DNA from: Anabaena sp. 54
GTDB lineage: Bacteria; Cyanobacteriota; Cyanobacteriia; Cyanobacteriales; Nostocaceae
Length of the DNA stretch: 33,675 nucleotides
Direction: 5' to 3'
Assembly: GCA_900299285.1 (NCBI GenBank)
Contig: OMJF01000234.1
Coordinates: forward strand, 1 to 33,675
Shown here: piece after piece, positions 13,298 to 22,503 of the stretch
Numbering within the stretch: position 1 is the first letter of the stretch
How the letters are laid out: every line of letters begins with the position of its first letter
The notes under the pieces: model-generated
What the model was told of the DNA's origin: nothing
Databases searched by the model: none
Seen by the model: only the letters and a program-made list of their open reading frames with translations
Translations under genes and position numbers: made by a program

Positions 13298-14197
13298 CTA
13301 CCTTTTGCTTAATTCCTGATCAATCCAATGTTGTAGAATTGGATTTACTAACTCAGGAGATTCATCTTGAGGACAATGGCCTACACCTTCTAAAGGAATA
13401 AACTTTTGAACTTGGGGAAAATTGGCTAACTCTCTACCTAAATTAATAGGTTCCCAAGGGTCAGCCGTTCCCCATAAAATAATTACTGGACAAGATATTA
13501 TAGATAATAAATCCTCCGGTAAAGGACCACTGGAATAAGCAGTAAAAGCCAAAAATACAGCCGCAGCCCCAGGATCTTTTGCCGGTGTCATTAAAATATC
13601 TACTAACTCATCTGTTACTGTTTCCCTCTGAGCATAAGCTTGTAAAAGAATATTTTTAACTGTCCTTGGTTGAGCTAATTGACTAAAAAAGAAATTACCT
13701 ACCGATTTAATCGCTAAAAAGTTTTGTAAAATTGGCGCACCAAAACGTTTTATCCAAGGTAAACCTAGACGTTTACGATCATGTAATAACCGCAAAGAAC
13801 AGTTAATTAAAGCAGTTCCCAAAGCCATATTTGGGTCAATTACCGCCGCTTGCATAGCAACAATACAACCGATAGAATTTCCCACTAGAAACGCAGGTTC
13901 ACCAATTACTTCCCGGCAAAAATCAGCTACCTGTTGTCCCCAGGTTTCTAATGTGTAGGTAATTTTTTCTCCCGGCTTGGGTTTAGCCGAACCACCAAAA
14001 CCAATTAAATCAATGGCATAAACCCGACAGGTTACAGCTAAAGCGGGAATATTTTTGCGCCAATGTAACCAAGAAGCGCCAAAACCATGAATCAGGATAA
14101 TAGCAGGTCCTGTAGTTCCTTGGGTTTGGTAACAAATGGGGAAACCTTGCCAAAGCCAGGTTTTTGGGGAAGTAAGTCCGTTTGTAGAAATTGTCAT
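13298..14197 (-). CDS. Alpha/beta fold hydrolase
   Basis: The 299-residue protein has the complete alpha/beta hydrolase signature: oxyanion HGFG at 37-40, nucleophile Ser108 in GNSIG, acid Asp in WGTADPWEP near 246, and His in GVGHCPQDE near 274. No signal peptide is visible. The substrate cannot be read from sequence; relatives in cyanobacteria include esterases and epoxide or haloalkane-type hydrolases. It converges on the export-peptide island, and its start region faces the pyrH gene with a 107-base gap, so the two share a divergent promoter region. Confidence 0.88.
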   Translation of the reverse strand: MTISTNGLTSPKTWLWQGFPICYQTQGTTGPAIILIHGFGASWLHWRKNIPALAVTCRVYAIDLIGFGGSAKPKPGEKITYTLETWGQQVADFCREVIGEPAFLVGNSIGCIVAMQAAVIDPNMALGTALINCSLRLLHDRKRLGLPWIKRFGAPILQNFLAIKSVGNFFFSQLAQPRTVKNILLQAYAQRETVTDELVDILMTPAKDPGAAAVFLAFTAYSSGPLPEDLLSIISCPVIILWGTADPWEPINLGRELANFPQVQKFIPLEGVGHCPQDESPELVNPILQHWIDQELSKR

Positions 14198-14304
14198 AGA
14201 AAATGTAGATTTAGATAAGAAACAAGGTAACTAGACACAGATAGCCACTGTACTGCTATCTTAAATTGGAGGCAATTGCAACTTTTTTGATAAAGCGGAA
14301 CTTC

Positions 14305-15033
14305 ATGGGAACGAATTACCGACGGGTTTTACTTAAACTGAGCGGTGAAGCCTTAATGGGCAACTTAGGCTATGGCATTGACCCGCAGGTGGTCGAGGAA
14401 ATAGCTAAGGAAATAGGAGAGGTGATAGCCACCGGTGTTCAGATTGCCATCGTTGTTGGTGGTGGTAATATTTTTAGAGGTGTTAAAGCCGCCTCAGCAG
14501 GTATGGATCGGGCTACTGCTGATTATATCGGCATGATTGCCACGGTAATGAACGCCATGACCCTGCAAGATTCCCTCGAACGAATGGGAATACAGACAAG
14601 GGTTCAAACGGCCATTGCTATGCAAGAACTAGCAGAACCATATATTCGACGACGTGCTATCCGTCATTTAGAAAAAGGTCGGGTGGTAATTTTTGGCGCT
14701 GGTTCGGGTAATCCCTTTTTTACTACAGATACCACTGCAGCTTTAAGAGCAGCAGAAATTGAAGCAGAAGTGATTTTCAAAGCTACCAAGGTAGACGGCA
14801 TTTACGATGCTGACCCTAAATTGTATCCTGAAGCCAAGCGTTTTACTACTCTTACCTACGCCCACGTTTTGGCTAAAGATTTGCGAGTCATGGATAGTAC
14901 CGCAATTGCCCTATGTAAAGAAAATAATCTCCCCATTTTAGTATTTGACTTAACGGTGCGAGGTAATATCCACCGAGCAGTTATGGGAGAATCTATTGGC
15001 ACTCTTGTGGGAGGTTCTTGTGAAATTAACTGA
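14305..15033 (+). CDS. pyrH: UMP kinase
   Basis: The 242-residue protein of the amino-acid kinase fold phosphorylates UMP to UDP in pyrimidine synthesis. Signature parts are [13 protein letters not shown] at the N-terminus, GGGNIFRG near 54, [19 protein letters not shown] near 134 and [13 protein letters not shown] near 165. The frame is open up to a TTG at 14266, but ATG 14305 gives the family's normal length and N-terminus (MGTNYRR). It overlaps the following frr gene by 14 bases, an arrangement conserved in many bacteria. Confidence 0.97.
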   Translation: MGTNYRRVLLKLSGEALMGNLGYGIDPQVVEEIAKEIGEVIATGVQIAIVVGGGNIFRGVKAASAGMDRATADYIGMIATVMNAMTLQDSLERMGIQTRVQTAIAMQELAEPYIRRRAIRHLEKGRVVIFGAGSGNPFFTTDTTAALRAAEIEAEVIFKATKVDGIYDADPKLYPEAKRFTTLTYAHVLAKDLRVMDSTAIALCKENNLPILVFDLTVRGNIHRAVMGESIGTLVGGSCEIN

Positions 15034-15568
15034 AGCTGAAAGTACAATGCAGAAAACCGTTGAGTCCACTCAACGATCTTTCAATACCATTCGCACTGGT
15101 CGCGCTAACGCAAGTTTATTAGATAAGGTACAAGTGGACTATTACGGTACACCAACGTCCTTAAAATCTCTGTCAAACATTAGCACACCTGATGCTTCCA
15201 CTGTCCTGATTCAGCCCTACGATAAGAAGACCTTAAATCTGATTGAAAAAGCCATTTCTTTGTCAGATGTGGGTTTAACTCCCAGTAATGACGGTATGGT
15301 GATCCGCCTGAATATTCCCCCGTTAACAACTGACCGCCGTAAAGAATTTGTCAAACTCGCCGCTAAATATGCGGAAGAAGGTCGTGTAGCAATTCGTAAT
15401 ATCCGACGGGATGCTATTGATGTCATTCGCAAACAGGAAAAAAACGCTGAAATCCCTGAAGATGAAGCACGGGATCAACAAGACAAACTTCAAAAACTAA
15501 CCAACAAGTATACTGACAAAATAGACGAACTGCTGGCTGAAAAGGAAAAGGACATCTCAACCGTCTAA
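15020..15568 (+). CDS. frr: Ribosome recycling factor
   Basis: The 182-residue protein splits post-termination ribosomes together with EF-G. Conserved stretches include [44 protein letters not shown] read in part, and [19 protein letters not shown]. The start is GTG at 15020 (MKLTEAES), preceded by GGGAGG at 15009-15014; this gives the usual cyanobacterial length. It begins inside the last codons of pyrH, so translation is probably coupled. A terminator hairpin follows at 15660. Confidence 0.97.
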   Translation: MKLTEAESTMQKTVESTQRSFNTIRTGRANASLLDKVQVDYYGTPTSLKSLSNISTPDASTVLIQPYDKKTLNLIEKAISLSDVGLTPSNDGMVIRLNIPPLTTDRRKEFVKLAAKYAEEGRVAIRNIRRDAIDVIRKQEKNAEIPEDEARDQQDKLQKLTNKYTDKIDELLAEKEKDISTV

Positions 15569-15974
15569 GAGGAAGTTTTTAAATTGAATAGCGAATATAA
15601 TTCGCTACTTTACAACTAAAGTCCTACTTGAGTGTGACTGACGGAAAACGAAGGTTTATAAACCCACCATAAAGTGGGTTTTTCCGTATAAACGCGATTT
15701 ATAACCCAAATATTTGATATTGATTTAGACTTTTGTTTTCATCCCCTCAGTTGATAAGAGGTGAGAAATTAAAGGCTTTTATCCATTGAAAATTTATCTA
15801 ATTTAAAATTTATCTAAAATTGTGGTGCGGGCATGTTGCCCACTAGAATCATACAAACTAAATAAAGTGCAGCTTATATTCACTTTATATTCACTAAAAA
15901 TTTATAAAAAATCATAATCCCTTATATATACTGGAAAATAAACTAATTAAAATCAAATTAAAAAATTAGCCATC
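15569..15974. other. Intergenic stretch with terminator and a degenerate dispersed palindrome
   Basis: Besides the terminator it holds a degenerate copy of the GTGCGGGC palindrome at 15821-15844 (GTGCGGGC-ATGTT-GCCCAC). The last 130 bases are AT-rich and should carry the promoter of the flavoprotein gene. No coding signal is seen. Confidence 0.6.
15660..15685 (+). terminator. Rho-independent terminator after pyrH-frr
   Basis: AAACCCAC-CATAAA-GTGGGTTT is a perfect 8-base-pair hairpin ending in TTTTT. An outer ACGGAAAA...TTCCGT may extend it. It lies about 90 bases after the frr stop. Confidence 0.8.
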
Positions 15975-17090
15975 ATGTACGACTGCATAATTGTCGGGGC
16001 TGGACCTGCCGGTGGCACAGCCGCTTACCATCTAGCCAAAAAGGGTCGCTCAGTCTTAGTCTTAGAAAAGGAATCCTTGCCTAGATATAAGCCTTGTGGT
16101 GGTGGTGTCTCACCAGTAATTGCTCAATGGTTCGACTTTGACTTTAACCCCGCAATTTCCGCCAAGGTAGACTCTTTGCGCTTTACCTGGAAATTAGGTG
16201 ATCCTGTGGAAGCAAAAATAGATATTAAAGAACCTGTATGGATGGTACGCAGGGAAATTTTTGACCACTTCTTAATCCAACAAGCTCAAAACCAAGGCGC
16301 TGAACTACAAGATAATACAGAAGTCAAAGGTATTGAATTTAAAAACGATTCTTGGCAAGTCACTACAGCCACAGGAATAGTCACGGGTCGTTATCTGATA
16401 GCCGCCGACGGTGCAAAGGGTCCAATGGCTAAATGGCTCGGTTTTAAAGACCGTAAACGTCGTCTAGCTGGCGCATTAGAAGCTGAAGTCACAGCCAATG
16501 TCCCCAATAAAAACATGGCTCACTTTGAGTTTGGTTTAATCAAAAATGGCTATATCTGGAATTTCCCCAAAGATGACGGTTATTCCATTGGTGTGGGTAC
16601 ATTTATCGGTAGCGAACCCCAAGACTTTAAGAAAATTTTGGATGAATACGCCCAATCTTTTGATATAGATGTCAAAAATAGTAAACAGTACGGTCATGCC
16701 ATCTGTCTTTGGGATGGTGACCAAAAGTTACACACCCAAAACGCAGTTTTAGCAGGAGAAGCAGCTTGTGTAGTTGACCCTTTTACCGCAGAAGGTATTC
16801 GTCCCTCTATTTTTAGCGGTGTCCTAGCAGCAGGATTTATTCACGATGCTTTAAGTGGTGATGCCAACGCTTTAGCAAATTATACCAATGCCCTTAACGA
16901 ACAATGGGGAACTGATATGGCTTGGGCGCAAAAATTAGCTGGAGCATTTTATCGCTTCCCCGGTATTGGTTATAAAGTCGGTGTCAAACGCCCCTCCGGC
17001 GCTCAGATTATGGGTAAAATCCTCTGTGGTGAATTACGCTATGGTGATGTCGCTGGTCGCGCCTTGAAGCGATTAATTCCTGGTTTTTGA
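15975..17090 (+). CDS. Geranylgeranyl reductase family FAD-dependent oxidoreductase
   Basis: The 371-residue flavoprotein begins with an FAD dinucleotide site GAGPAGGTAAYHLAKKG (8-24) and an acidic LVLEKE. It has the family motif PRYKPCGGG near 40 and a second FAD motif GEAACVVDPFTAEGIRPSI near 265. Members reduce isoprenoid side chains. It is shorter and different at its N-terminus from the chlorophyll enzyme ChlP as I know it, so it is probably a paralog with another isoprenoid substrate. ATG start follows AAATTAGCCATC; no strong Shine-Dalgarno is visible. Confidence 0.9.
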   Translation: MYDCIIVGAGPAGGTAAYHLAKKGRSVLVLEKESLPRYKPCGGGVSPVIAQWFDFDFNPAISAKVDSLRFTWKLGDPVEAKIDIKEPVWMVRREIFDHFLIQQAQNQGAELQDNTEVKGIEFKNDSWQVTTATGIVTGRYLIAADGAKGPMAKWLGFKDRKRRLAGALEAEVTANVPNKNMAHFEFGLIKNGYIWNFPKDDGYSIGVGTFIGSEPQDFKKILDEYAQSFDIDVKNSKQYGHAICLWDGDQKLHTQNAVLAGEAACVVDPFTAEGIRPSIFSGVLAAGFIHDALSGDANALANYTNALNEQWGTDMAWAQKLAGAFYRFPGIGYKVGVKRPSGAQIMGKILCGELRYGDVAGRALKRLIPGF

Positions 17091-17496
17091 TGTAGTAGGG
17101 GCAGGGGAGTAGGGTTTTCAAGTTTAGCAATTTCCTGCTGAGAAAGTAATTTTTTCGCAACTCTTACAGGTAGATGTTCAGCATTATTACGATTATTAAT
17201 AGTAGTTACCAAACGCAAACTATATACTTCTTCCCCTGCCGTTTCTGAAGTTTCTTTATCTATGATTAAATAAACTTGATCTGGATAACTCTGTAATAAT
17301 CTTACCTGTAAACATCCTTTTAAATCTCTTGCACTTTGGGATAAAGGACTATCATCTTTATTTCTTACTTCTGTACCAAAATTCTAGCATCAAGATTTTG
17401 AGCTACTCTTTCTAATGCTTGAGATGCTCTTAAATTAGCATTAAAATCAAAGTTTCTAAAACTTGCAGCTATAAACAAATCAACTTGTAAAATGTC
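17091..17496 (-). pseudogene. Decayed, frameshifted coding remnant
   Basis: On the minus strand a frame from 17496 to a stop at 17365 reads DILQVDLFIAASFRNFDFNA...SQALERVAQNLDARIL, with no start codon. From about 17385 another frame continues as FGTEVRNKDDSPLSQSARDL...YPDQVYLIIDKETSE...RVAKKLLSQQEIAKLEN, almost to the flavoprotein stop. The composition and helical pattern are those of a real protein. I do not recognise the family. The N-terminus is missing and one frameshift joins the two pieces. Confidence 0.6.
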
Positions 17497-17638
17497 TTAC
17501 CCAAATATTGATAAATATATCACGTATTGAAATCCAAGAAAACAGAAGTGTTAAATCCTGCAATAAAACTTTACAGTGTTTAGTTTTTACCCAAGTAAAA
17601 TCCCTTACTAACAGTAATTATACTAGTATTTTTTACAG

Positions 17639-18727
17639 TCAACCGTTATCATCATTTCCATCAGCAGATTCATCAATTACTGATAATTCTTGATGATGTT
17701 CCTGATCATGACCCCATTTATCTAAGACATCTTTAATTAAAACTTCTTGAACCCAAATTTTTGCCACAACGGTAAGAGGAAGTGCCAAAAATAATCCTAA
17801 AAATCCCAAAAATGTCACAAAGAATAATTGAGAAATTAGGGTGACAGCAGGGAGTAAAGATACTTGATGTGCCATGACCACAGGTGTGATAAAATTGCTC
17901 TCAACCTGTTGAATCACAAAGTAGAGAATGAAGACAGCCAGAGCCTTCCAGGGGTTATCTAATAGAGCGATCGCCATAGCTGGTAATACACTCATAGTTG
18001 GACCGAGATTAGGAATTAAATTCATAAATCCGGCTAATACTGCCAATGCCAATGCTGCTTTTACACCTAAAATTGACAATCCTAATAGACTCATTAATCC
18101 CACAACCGCGACAGCAATAATAGCCCCTGTGATCCATCCCTCTAACGATATTTCACACTGATTTAAAATCCCATTCACCCGCGAGCGATAAAATGAAGGA
18201 AATAGGCGGATAAATACTTTTCGGTAATCGTGAGGATTAGCTAAAAACATTCCCGTTAAAACTAATACTAATAAAATTTTCAGAACAACTTCTAAAGATC
18301 CAGAGACAAAAGCAAAAGAGTTACCTAATAGGCGATTAAATAGCGGTTGTGCTTGTTCAATTAAACTATTCAAATCAGGTATGTAAGGTAACAATTGTGG
18401 AGGGATATAAGTTCTGCGTTCATCAATCCAAGTATTAAAACGTTCAAAACCTTGAGGAACTCTATAGGTGAGTTCATGAAATTGCTGGACAAACGGTGGT
18501 ACAATTAACCAGAAAAAACAAACCACACCAACCCAGAAAATCGCCACAGCCAATAAAACAGCTAATCCTCGTTTGATTCCCAAGCCTTGGAAACGTCGAG
18601 CTAGACGATTTAAAGTCGTTGCTAACACCACAGCGGCAAATATTAGTAGCAAAACCTCACGAAGTTGCCACAATATATATAAGGATATAACTAAGGCAAT
18701 TATACCTATCCATTGACCAATGTTCAC
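17639..18727 (-). CDS. AI-2E family transporter (PerM-like membrane protein)
   Basis: The 362-residue protein has about eight hydrophobic segments with the family layout: two paired helices at the N-terminus (residues 6-75), a soluble insert with RVPQGFERFNTWI (about 90-130), then helices with GLSILGVKAALALAVLAGFMNLIPNLGP compatible with the family motif near 225-250, and a C-terminal pair. Members export small molecules or ions; the substrate is not predictable. The tail after residue 335 is hydrophilic and acidic/His-rich (DKWGHDQEHHQELSVIDESA). The start codon is GTG at 18727. Confidence 0.92.
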   Translation of the reverse strand: MNIGQWIGIIALVISLYILWQLREVLLLIFAAVVLATTLNRLARRFQGLGIKRGLAVLLAVAIFWVGVVCFFWLIVPPFVQQFHELTYRVPQGFERFNTWIDERRTYIPPQLLPYIPDLNSLIEQAQPLFNRLLGNSFAFVSGSLEVVLKILLVLVLTGMFLANPHDYRKVFIRLFPSFYRSRVNGILNQCEISLEGWITGAIIAVAVVGLMSLLGLSILGVKAALALAVLAGFMNLIPNLGPTMSVLPAMAIALLDNPWKALAVFILYFVIQQVESNFITPVVMAHQVSLLPAVTLISQLFFVTFLGFLGLFLALPLTVVAKIWVQEVLIKDVLDKWGHDQEHHQELSVIDESADGNDDNG

Positions 18728-18821
18728 AAACGAGACTCCCAGCTTAGTAAAATGCTTTTTGATGTCAATGCCGTTAGGTTAGCTGATTTTCACAACACCA
18801 CTTATATTTTTTTTGTTAATT

Positions 18822-18995
18822 TTACTTTTGTCTTGGTACTCGCCACAATAGAACAGTTGCCATAATCATAGTTGGTGATAAAACCATAATTAGCACATTT
18901 GTCGCCGTGGCTCGAATCCATAGAAACGGAGCAGCATATTTAATTAATAGCGAGAGCAAAGCCGAAAATAATAGCAGTTTCAACAAAAATCTCAT
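18822..18995 (-). CDS. Small two-helix membrane protein of unknown function
   Basis: A 57-residue protein with two hydrophobic segments (LLKLLLFSALLSLLIKYAAPFL and NVLIMVLSPTMIMATVLL, each read in part) and a basic C-terminus. The frame is open to an ATG at 19028, but the first 11 codons come from a CGGGGCGTAGCC-type repeat (19000-19015) and lack a Shine-Dalgarno, so Met at 18995 is preferred. It is probably conserved in cyanobacteria, but I cannot assign a role. Confidence 0.65.
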   Translation of the reverse strand: MRFLLKLLLFSALLSLLIKYAAPFLWIRATATNVLIMVLSPTMIMATVLLWRVPRQK

Positions 18996-19363
18996 CGCCT
19001 GCGGGGCGTAGCCGTGTTGATTTTCCATAACAGTGCGGCAAAATACATGATTTTATAGGGTATCTACTAATTTAAACCTTACCATCCAGTTTCTACAATA
19101 GTTATTAAATTTGCTTTATGTGGAGTATTTGCCTTGTTATTAAGTTGATATGTGTTATTTGTCCTTTGTCAGTTGTCAGTTGTTAAAAATAAAGTAACCA
19201 CAGCAAAGCCTGGATTGATTGTGAAGGCGGTACAGGTGTAAAATTCAAAGAAATGTGTTGGAGTAAATATCACAAATCCGTAGATTTTGTCCTGATTGTA
19301 TTAATTAGGAGCAGAAATAAGCGAGCAACGCATTACCTATATCAACCATCATCTTTTTCCGTC

Positions 19364-19999
19364 ATGGTGCTGATTTTTCAAAAAAATTCCCATTCAAATA
19401 GACATACCTTAAGAGCCTTAAATCAGCCACTGTTGACAGGTAAATCTTTACGGTTTATGGCTTGTATATTAGCCTTATTCATCTTATGGGGGTATAAAAC
19501 TGTACAAAATCAGTTTGTACAACCACAAGCAATATTAGTTCTAGGCGGTTCTACTCGCCTGTTAGAAAGGGAAAAGTTTACAGCTAAATTAGCGCATCAA
19601 CATCCAAATATACCGATTTGGATATCTGGAGGCAGTCCACCTCAGCATACCAAAAAAATATTTGCTAATGCAGGAGTTGATCTTCGTCGTTTAAATTTAG
19701 ATTATGAAGCTGTAGACACAGTTACTAATTTTACCACTTTAGTAGATGAATTACAATCTCGTGGTATAAAAAGTGTTTATTTAATCACGTCTGACTTTCA
19801 TATGCTTCGTGCTTGCGTAATTGGTGAAATTGTTTTAGGTAGTCGAGGCATAAATTTTAAACCCGTATCAGTTCCTTCAAAAAATTCACCAGAACCCATT
19901 GAAAAATCTATTCGGGATGGCGCTAGGGCAGTGATTTGGCTAGCTACAGGTTACACAGGTGCTAATCATGCTAAAAATAAACCAATCCAAAAAAGCTAA
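19364..19999 (+). CDS. YdcF family (DUF218) protein
   Basis: The 211-residue protein has a hydrophobic anchor (about 27-47, FMACILALFILWGY) followed by the YdcF/ElyC/SanA-type domain: AILVLGGSTRLLEREKFTAKLA, WISGG, and LITSDFHMLRACVIGEI with its conserved His. Related proteins are membrane-anchored and have been linked to cell-envelope precursor metabolism in Enterobacteria; the reaction is unknown. An in-frame ATG at 19253 would add 37 residues that do not look conserved, so ATG 19364 is chosen, with moderate certainty. Confidence 0.82.
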   Translation: MVLIFQKNSHSNRHTLRALNQPLLTGKSLRFMACILALFILWGYKTVQNQFVQPQAILVLGGSTRLLEREKFTAKLAHQHPNIPIWISGGSPPQHTKKIFANAGVDLRRLNLDYEAVDTVTNFTTLVDELQSRGIKSVYLITSDFHMLRACVIGEIVLGSRGINFKPVSVPSKNSPEPIEKSIRDGARAVIWLATGYTGANHAKNKPIQKS

Positions 20000-20331
20000 C
20001 CATTGACATAAATCTGAGGATGAAGTTTATTCTGTATAAGAATTTGTTAACACCAAGTTCAACCAACGGGAAATAGCACATCACAGGACTTAACGTAGGT
20101 ATAATATTCTAGATTGTAGTCAGGACTTTAGTTTGGTTGTGGAGACGTTACAGAAATAAGATCAGGGCTAAAGCCCTGACTAAAAACAAATGATATGATA
20201 TGATTTTGTGGAACTTGCGTAAGTCCTGCATCAGAACAAAATTAAAAATTCCAAATTTTCGATAGTTTCCAATTCCCAATATTACCACAATTTGATACCC
20301 TAGCTTAAACAGTTTTGAGAAAAGTTAAAGC
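20000..20331. other. Intergenic stretch with dispersed palindromic repeat
   Basis: Contains a perfect palindrome TCAGGGCT-AA-AGCCCTGA at 20162-20179, of a type that recurs in cyanobacterial genomes, and a nearby partial copy (GTCAGGACTTTAG at 20119-20131). No coding signal is seen. The promoter of guaB3 is expected in the last 100 bases. Confidence 0.6.
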
Positions 20332-21495
20332 GTGGAAATTCAACTTGGACGGGGAAAATTGGCTCGTCGAGCCTATGGAATTGATGAAATTGCTTTAGTC
20401 CCTGGTAACAGAACACTCGATCCGAGTTTAGCTGATACTAAATGGAAAATCGGCAATATTGAGCGAGAAATCCCCATTATTGCCAGTGCAATGGATGGTG
20501 TGGTTGATGTGAAAATGGCTGTTCGTTTGTCCCAGTTGGGGGCATTGGGAGTAATTAATTTAGAGGGTATCCAAACTCGTTATGCTGATCCCGAACCGAT
20601 TTTAGATCGGATTGCCTCCGTGGGCAAAGACGAATTTGTGAGCCTGATGCAAGAACTATATGCCGAACCAATAAAGCCGGAATTAATTGAAAAACGTATT
20701 CAGGAAATTAAACAACAAGGTGGTATGGCGGCGGTTAGTGCAACTCCAGTAGGTGCAAGTAAATATGGTGCTGTAGCAGCATCTTCAGGGGCAGACTTAT
20801 TTTTTATCCAAGCTACAGTAGTTTCTACTGATCATCTATCGCCAGAATCTGTTACTCCCCTGAATTTAGGGGAATTTTGCCGCTCTATGCCCATTCCCGT
20901 GGCCTTGGGGAATTGCGTTACTTATGAAGTGACACTGGAATTAATGAAAGCTGGTGCAGCAGCAGTATTAGTGGGGATTGGACCTGGTGCAGCTTGTACC
21001 TCTCGCGGAGTCCTGGGGGTGGGTGTACCTCAAGCTACTGCGATCGCTGATTGTACAGCCGCTAGAGACGATTATTACCAAGAAACCGGAAAATATATTC
21101 CTATCATCGCTGATGGTGGTTTAATCACTGGTGGAGACATTTGTAAATGTATCGCCTGTGGTGCGGACGGTGTGATGATTGGTTCTCCCTTTGCTAGAGC
21201 CGCAGAAGCCCCTGGAAGGGGTTATCATTGGGGCATGGCAACTCCTAGCCCCGTATTGCCCCGTGGGACTCGGATTCGCGTTGGTACTACCGGAACTCTA
21301 GAACAAATACTCACAGGCCCTGCTGGCTTAGATGACGGTACTCATAACCTTTTAGGAGCTTTAAAAACCAGCATGGGAACTTTGGGCGCTAAAAACATTA
21401 AAGAAATGCAGCAAGTTGAAGTCGTCATTGCTCCTTCTCTACTAACCGAAGGCAAAGTTTACCAAAAAGCCCAACAGTTAGGCATGGGTAAATAA
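20332..21495 (+). CDS. guaB3: GuaB3 family IMP dehydrogenase-related protein
   Basis: A 387-residue TIM-barrel protein of the IMPDH/GMPR superfamily without CBS domains. The catalytic loop is GIGPGAACTSRG with Cys222, the phosphate site includes IIADGGLITGGDICK and GADGVMIGSPFARA, and the N-terminal part (IALVPGNRTLDPS) matches the GuaB3 subfamily found in cyanobacteria and actinobacteria. It should act on purine nucleotides; whether in vivo it serves mainly IMP oxidation or another reaction is not settled by sequence. The start is GTG at 20332, giving MEIQLGRGKLARR. Confidence 0.93.
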   Translation: MEIQLGRGKLARRAYGIDEIALVPGNRTLDPSLADTKWKIGNIEREIPIIASAMDGVVDVKMAVRLSQLGALGVINLEGIQTRYADPEPILDRIASVGKDEFVSLMQELYAEPIKPELIEKRIQEIKQQGGMAAVSATPVGASKYGAVAASSGADLFFIQATVVSTDHLSPESVTPLNLGEFCRSMPIPVALGNCVTYEVTLELMKAGAAAVLVGIGPGAACTSRGVLGVGVPQATAIADCTAARDDYYQETGKYIPIIADGGLITGGDICKCIACGADGVMIGSPFARAAEAPGRGYHWGMATPSPVLPRGTRIRVGTTGTLEQILTGPAGLDDGTHNLLGALKTSMGTLGAKNIKEMQQVEVVIAPSLLTEGKVYQKAQQLGMGK

Positions 21496-21502
21496 CTCGT
21501 TC

Positions 21503-21600
21503 ATGTCATTGGTTAGTGGTCATTGGTCATTAGTCGAGAGTTTTCTGCTCACAAAAGACAACGGACAACTGACCACTAACAACGGACAATTGACAACAAC
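21503..21600. repeat. Dispersed GGTCATTGG-type repeat region
   Basis: GTCATTGGTTAGTGGTCATT... and the later CAACTGACCACTAACAAC...AATTGACAAC form a long imperfect inverted repeat of tandem GTCATTG/CAACTGA units. Such arrays are dispersed in filamentous cyanobacteria. An open frame across them (21503-21763) is not a credible gene. Confidence 0.6.
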
Positions 21601-21686
21601 TTTGAGAATGACTGGAAAAATTACATATCTAGCCTACAATAGAAGTGGCGGAGACAAATGTTTCCGTTCACTCCTCACACCACATT

Positions 21687-21712
21687 CCGCCCGGACTATT
21701 GTTCGGGCGGTT
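21687..21712 (+). terminator. GC-rich terminator hairpin between guaB3 and trxA
   Basis: CCGCCCGGAC-TATT-GTTCGGGCGG is a 10-base-pair hairpin with one wobble pair, followed by TTCCTTAT. It separates guaB3 from trxA, so trxA has its own promoter in 21713-21837. Confidence 0.75.
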
Positions 21713-21837
21713 CCTTATATTGGACATGAATTTTCTAATTTCTTTGCAAATACTCATCCTTAAACCCTAAGAGAAGGTTTTTGCTGTGGTAGAATTTTCA
21801 CCAAGCTCGGAAATATCTTATGTAAAGGTTTTTAAGT

Positions 21838-22161
21838 ATGTCAACAGCAGCACCAGTTACAGATGCTACGTTTAAGCAAGAAGTCCTCGACAGCGAAGTA
21901 CCCGTATTAGTTGACTTTTGGGCTCCTTGGTGTGGTCCATGCCGCATGGTAGCCCCTGTTGTCGAAGAAATTGCCGCTCAGTACGAAGGAAAATTAAAAG
22001 TTGTCAAGGTTAATACTGATGAAAATCCTCAGATTGCTAGTCAGTATGGTATTCGCAGTATTCCCACATTAATGATTTTCAAAGGTGGAGAAAAAGTAGA
22101 TATGGTGGTCGGTGCTGTACCTAAAACCACTTTAGCCAACACTTTGGAAAAGTATCTTTGA
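21838..22161 (+). CDS. trxA: Thioredoxin (m-type)
   Basis: The 107-residue protein is a complete thioredoxin with active site WCGPC at 31-35, buried Asp26 (VDFWAP), the cis-proline SIPT near 75 and [10 protein letters not shown] near the C-terminus. It reduces disulfides in target enzymes in the cytoplasm, linked to photosynthetic electron flow through ferredoxin-thioredoxin reductase. The sequence resembles the m-type housekeeping thioredoxin of cyanobacteria. It is a single gene with its own flanking non-coding regions. Confidence 0.97.
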   Translation: MSTAAPVTDATFKQEVLDSEVPVLVDFWAPWCGPCRMVAPVVEEIAAQYEGKLKVVKVNTDENPQIASQYGIRSIPTLMIFKGGEKVDMVVGAVPKTTLANTLEKYL

Positions 22162-22503
22162 AGCTCAATAAGTAACAAAATTCTCTTGGGTTATTCATTG
22201 ACACGACTAATTACAGACCGAAAATGGTGCTTACAGAAAAAGCTTGGTGTTAGTACCACTTTCGGACATTTTTGTGATGATTGTTAGTTCCATAAAACTT
22301 AGTTACTGAGAAACCTATATTGTAATAATTACAGCCAATATGGGAAATATCATGTAAAATAACGTAAGTTACTAGTACAGCAAGGCATTCAAAAAGCAAA
22401 TTACATAAGTCTTTTAGGGATTTTTAGTTATTGTTAGTTGATTTATGCCGCAGTGTGCTAGTAACTTGAGTTAAAATATAACGCCATTATTACGGCAGTA
22501 CGT
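22162..22503. other. Intergenic stretch without recognisable features
   Basis: No coding frame with a ribosome-binding site, no tRNA and no strong hairpin was seen. A short GGTGTTAGTACCAC palindrome-like segment at 22237-22260 is the only structure. The stretch should contain the promoter for the LOG-family gene. Confidence 0.5.

Noticed and set aside
21503..21763. An 86-codon frame between guaB3 and trxA
   Set aside because: It translates the GTCATTG repeat region and the terminator hairpin; it is not a gene.
22360..22380. NtcA-type site GTA-N8-TAC (GTAAGTTACTAGTAC)
   Set aside because: The spacing between GTA and TAC is nine bases, not eight, and no correctly placed -10 element follows.
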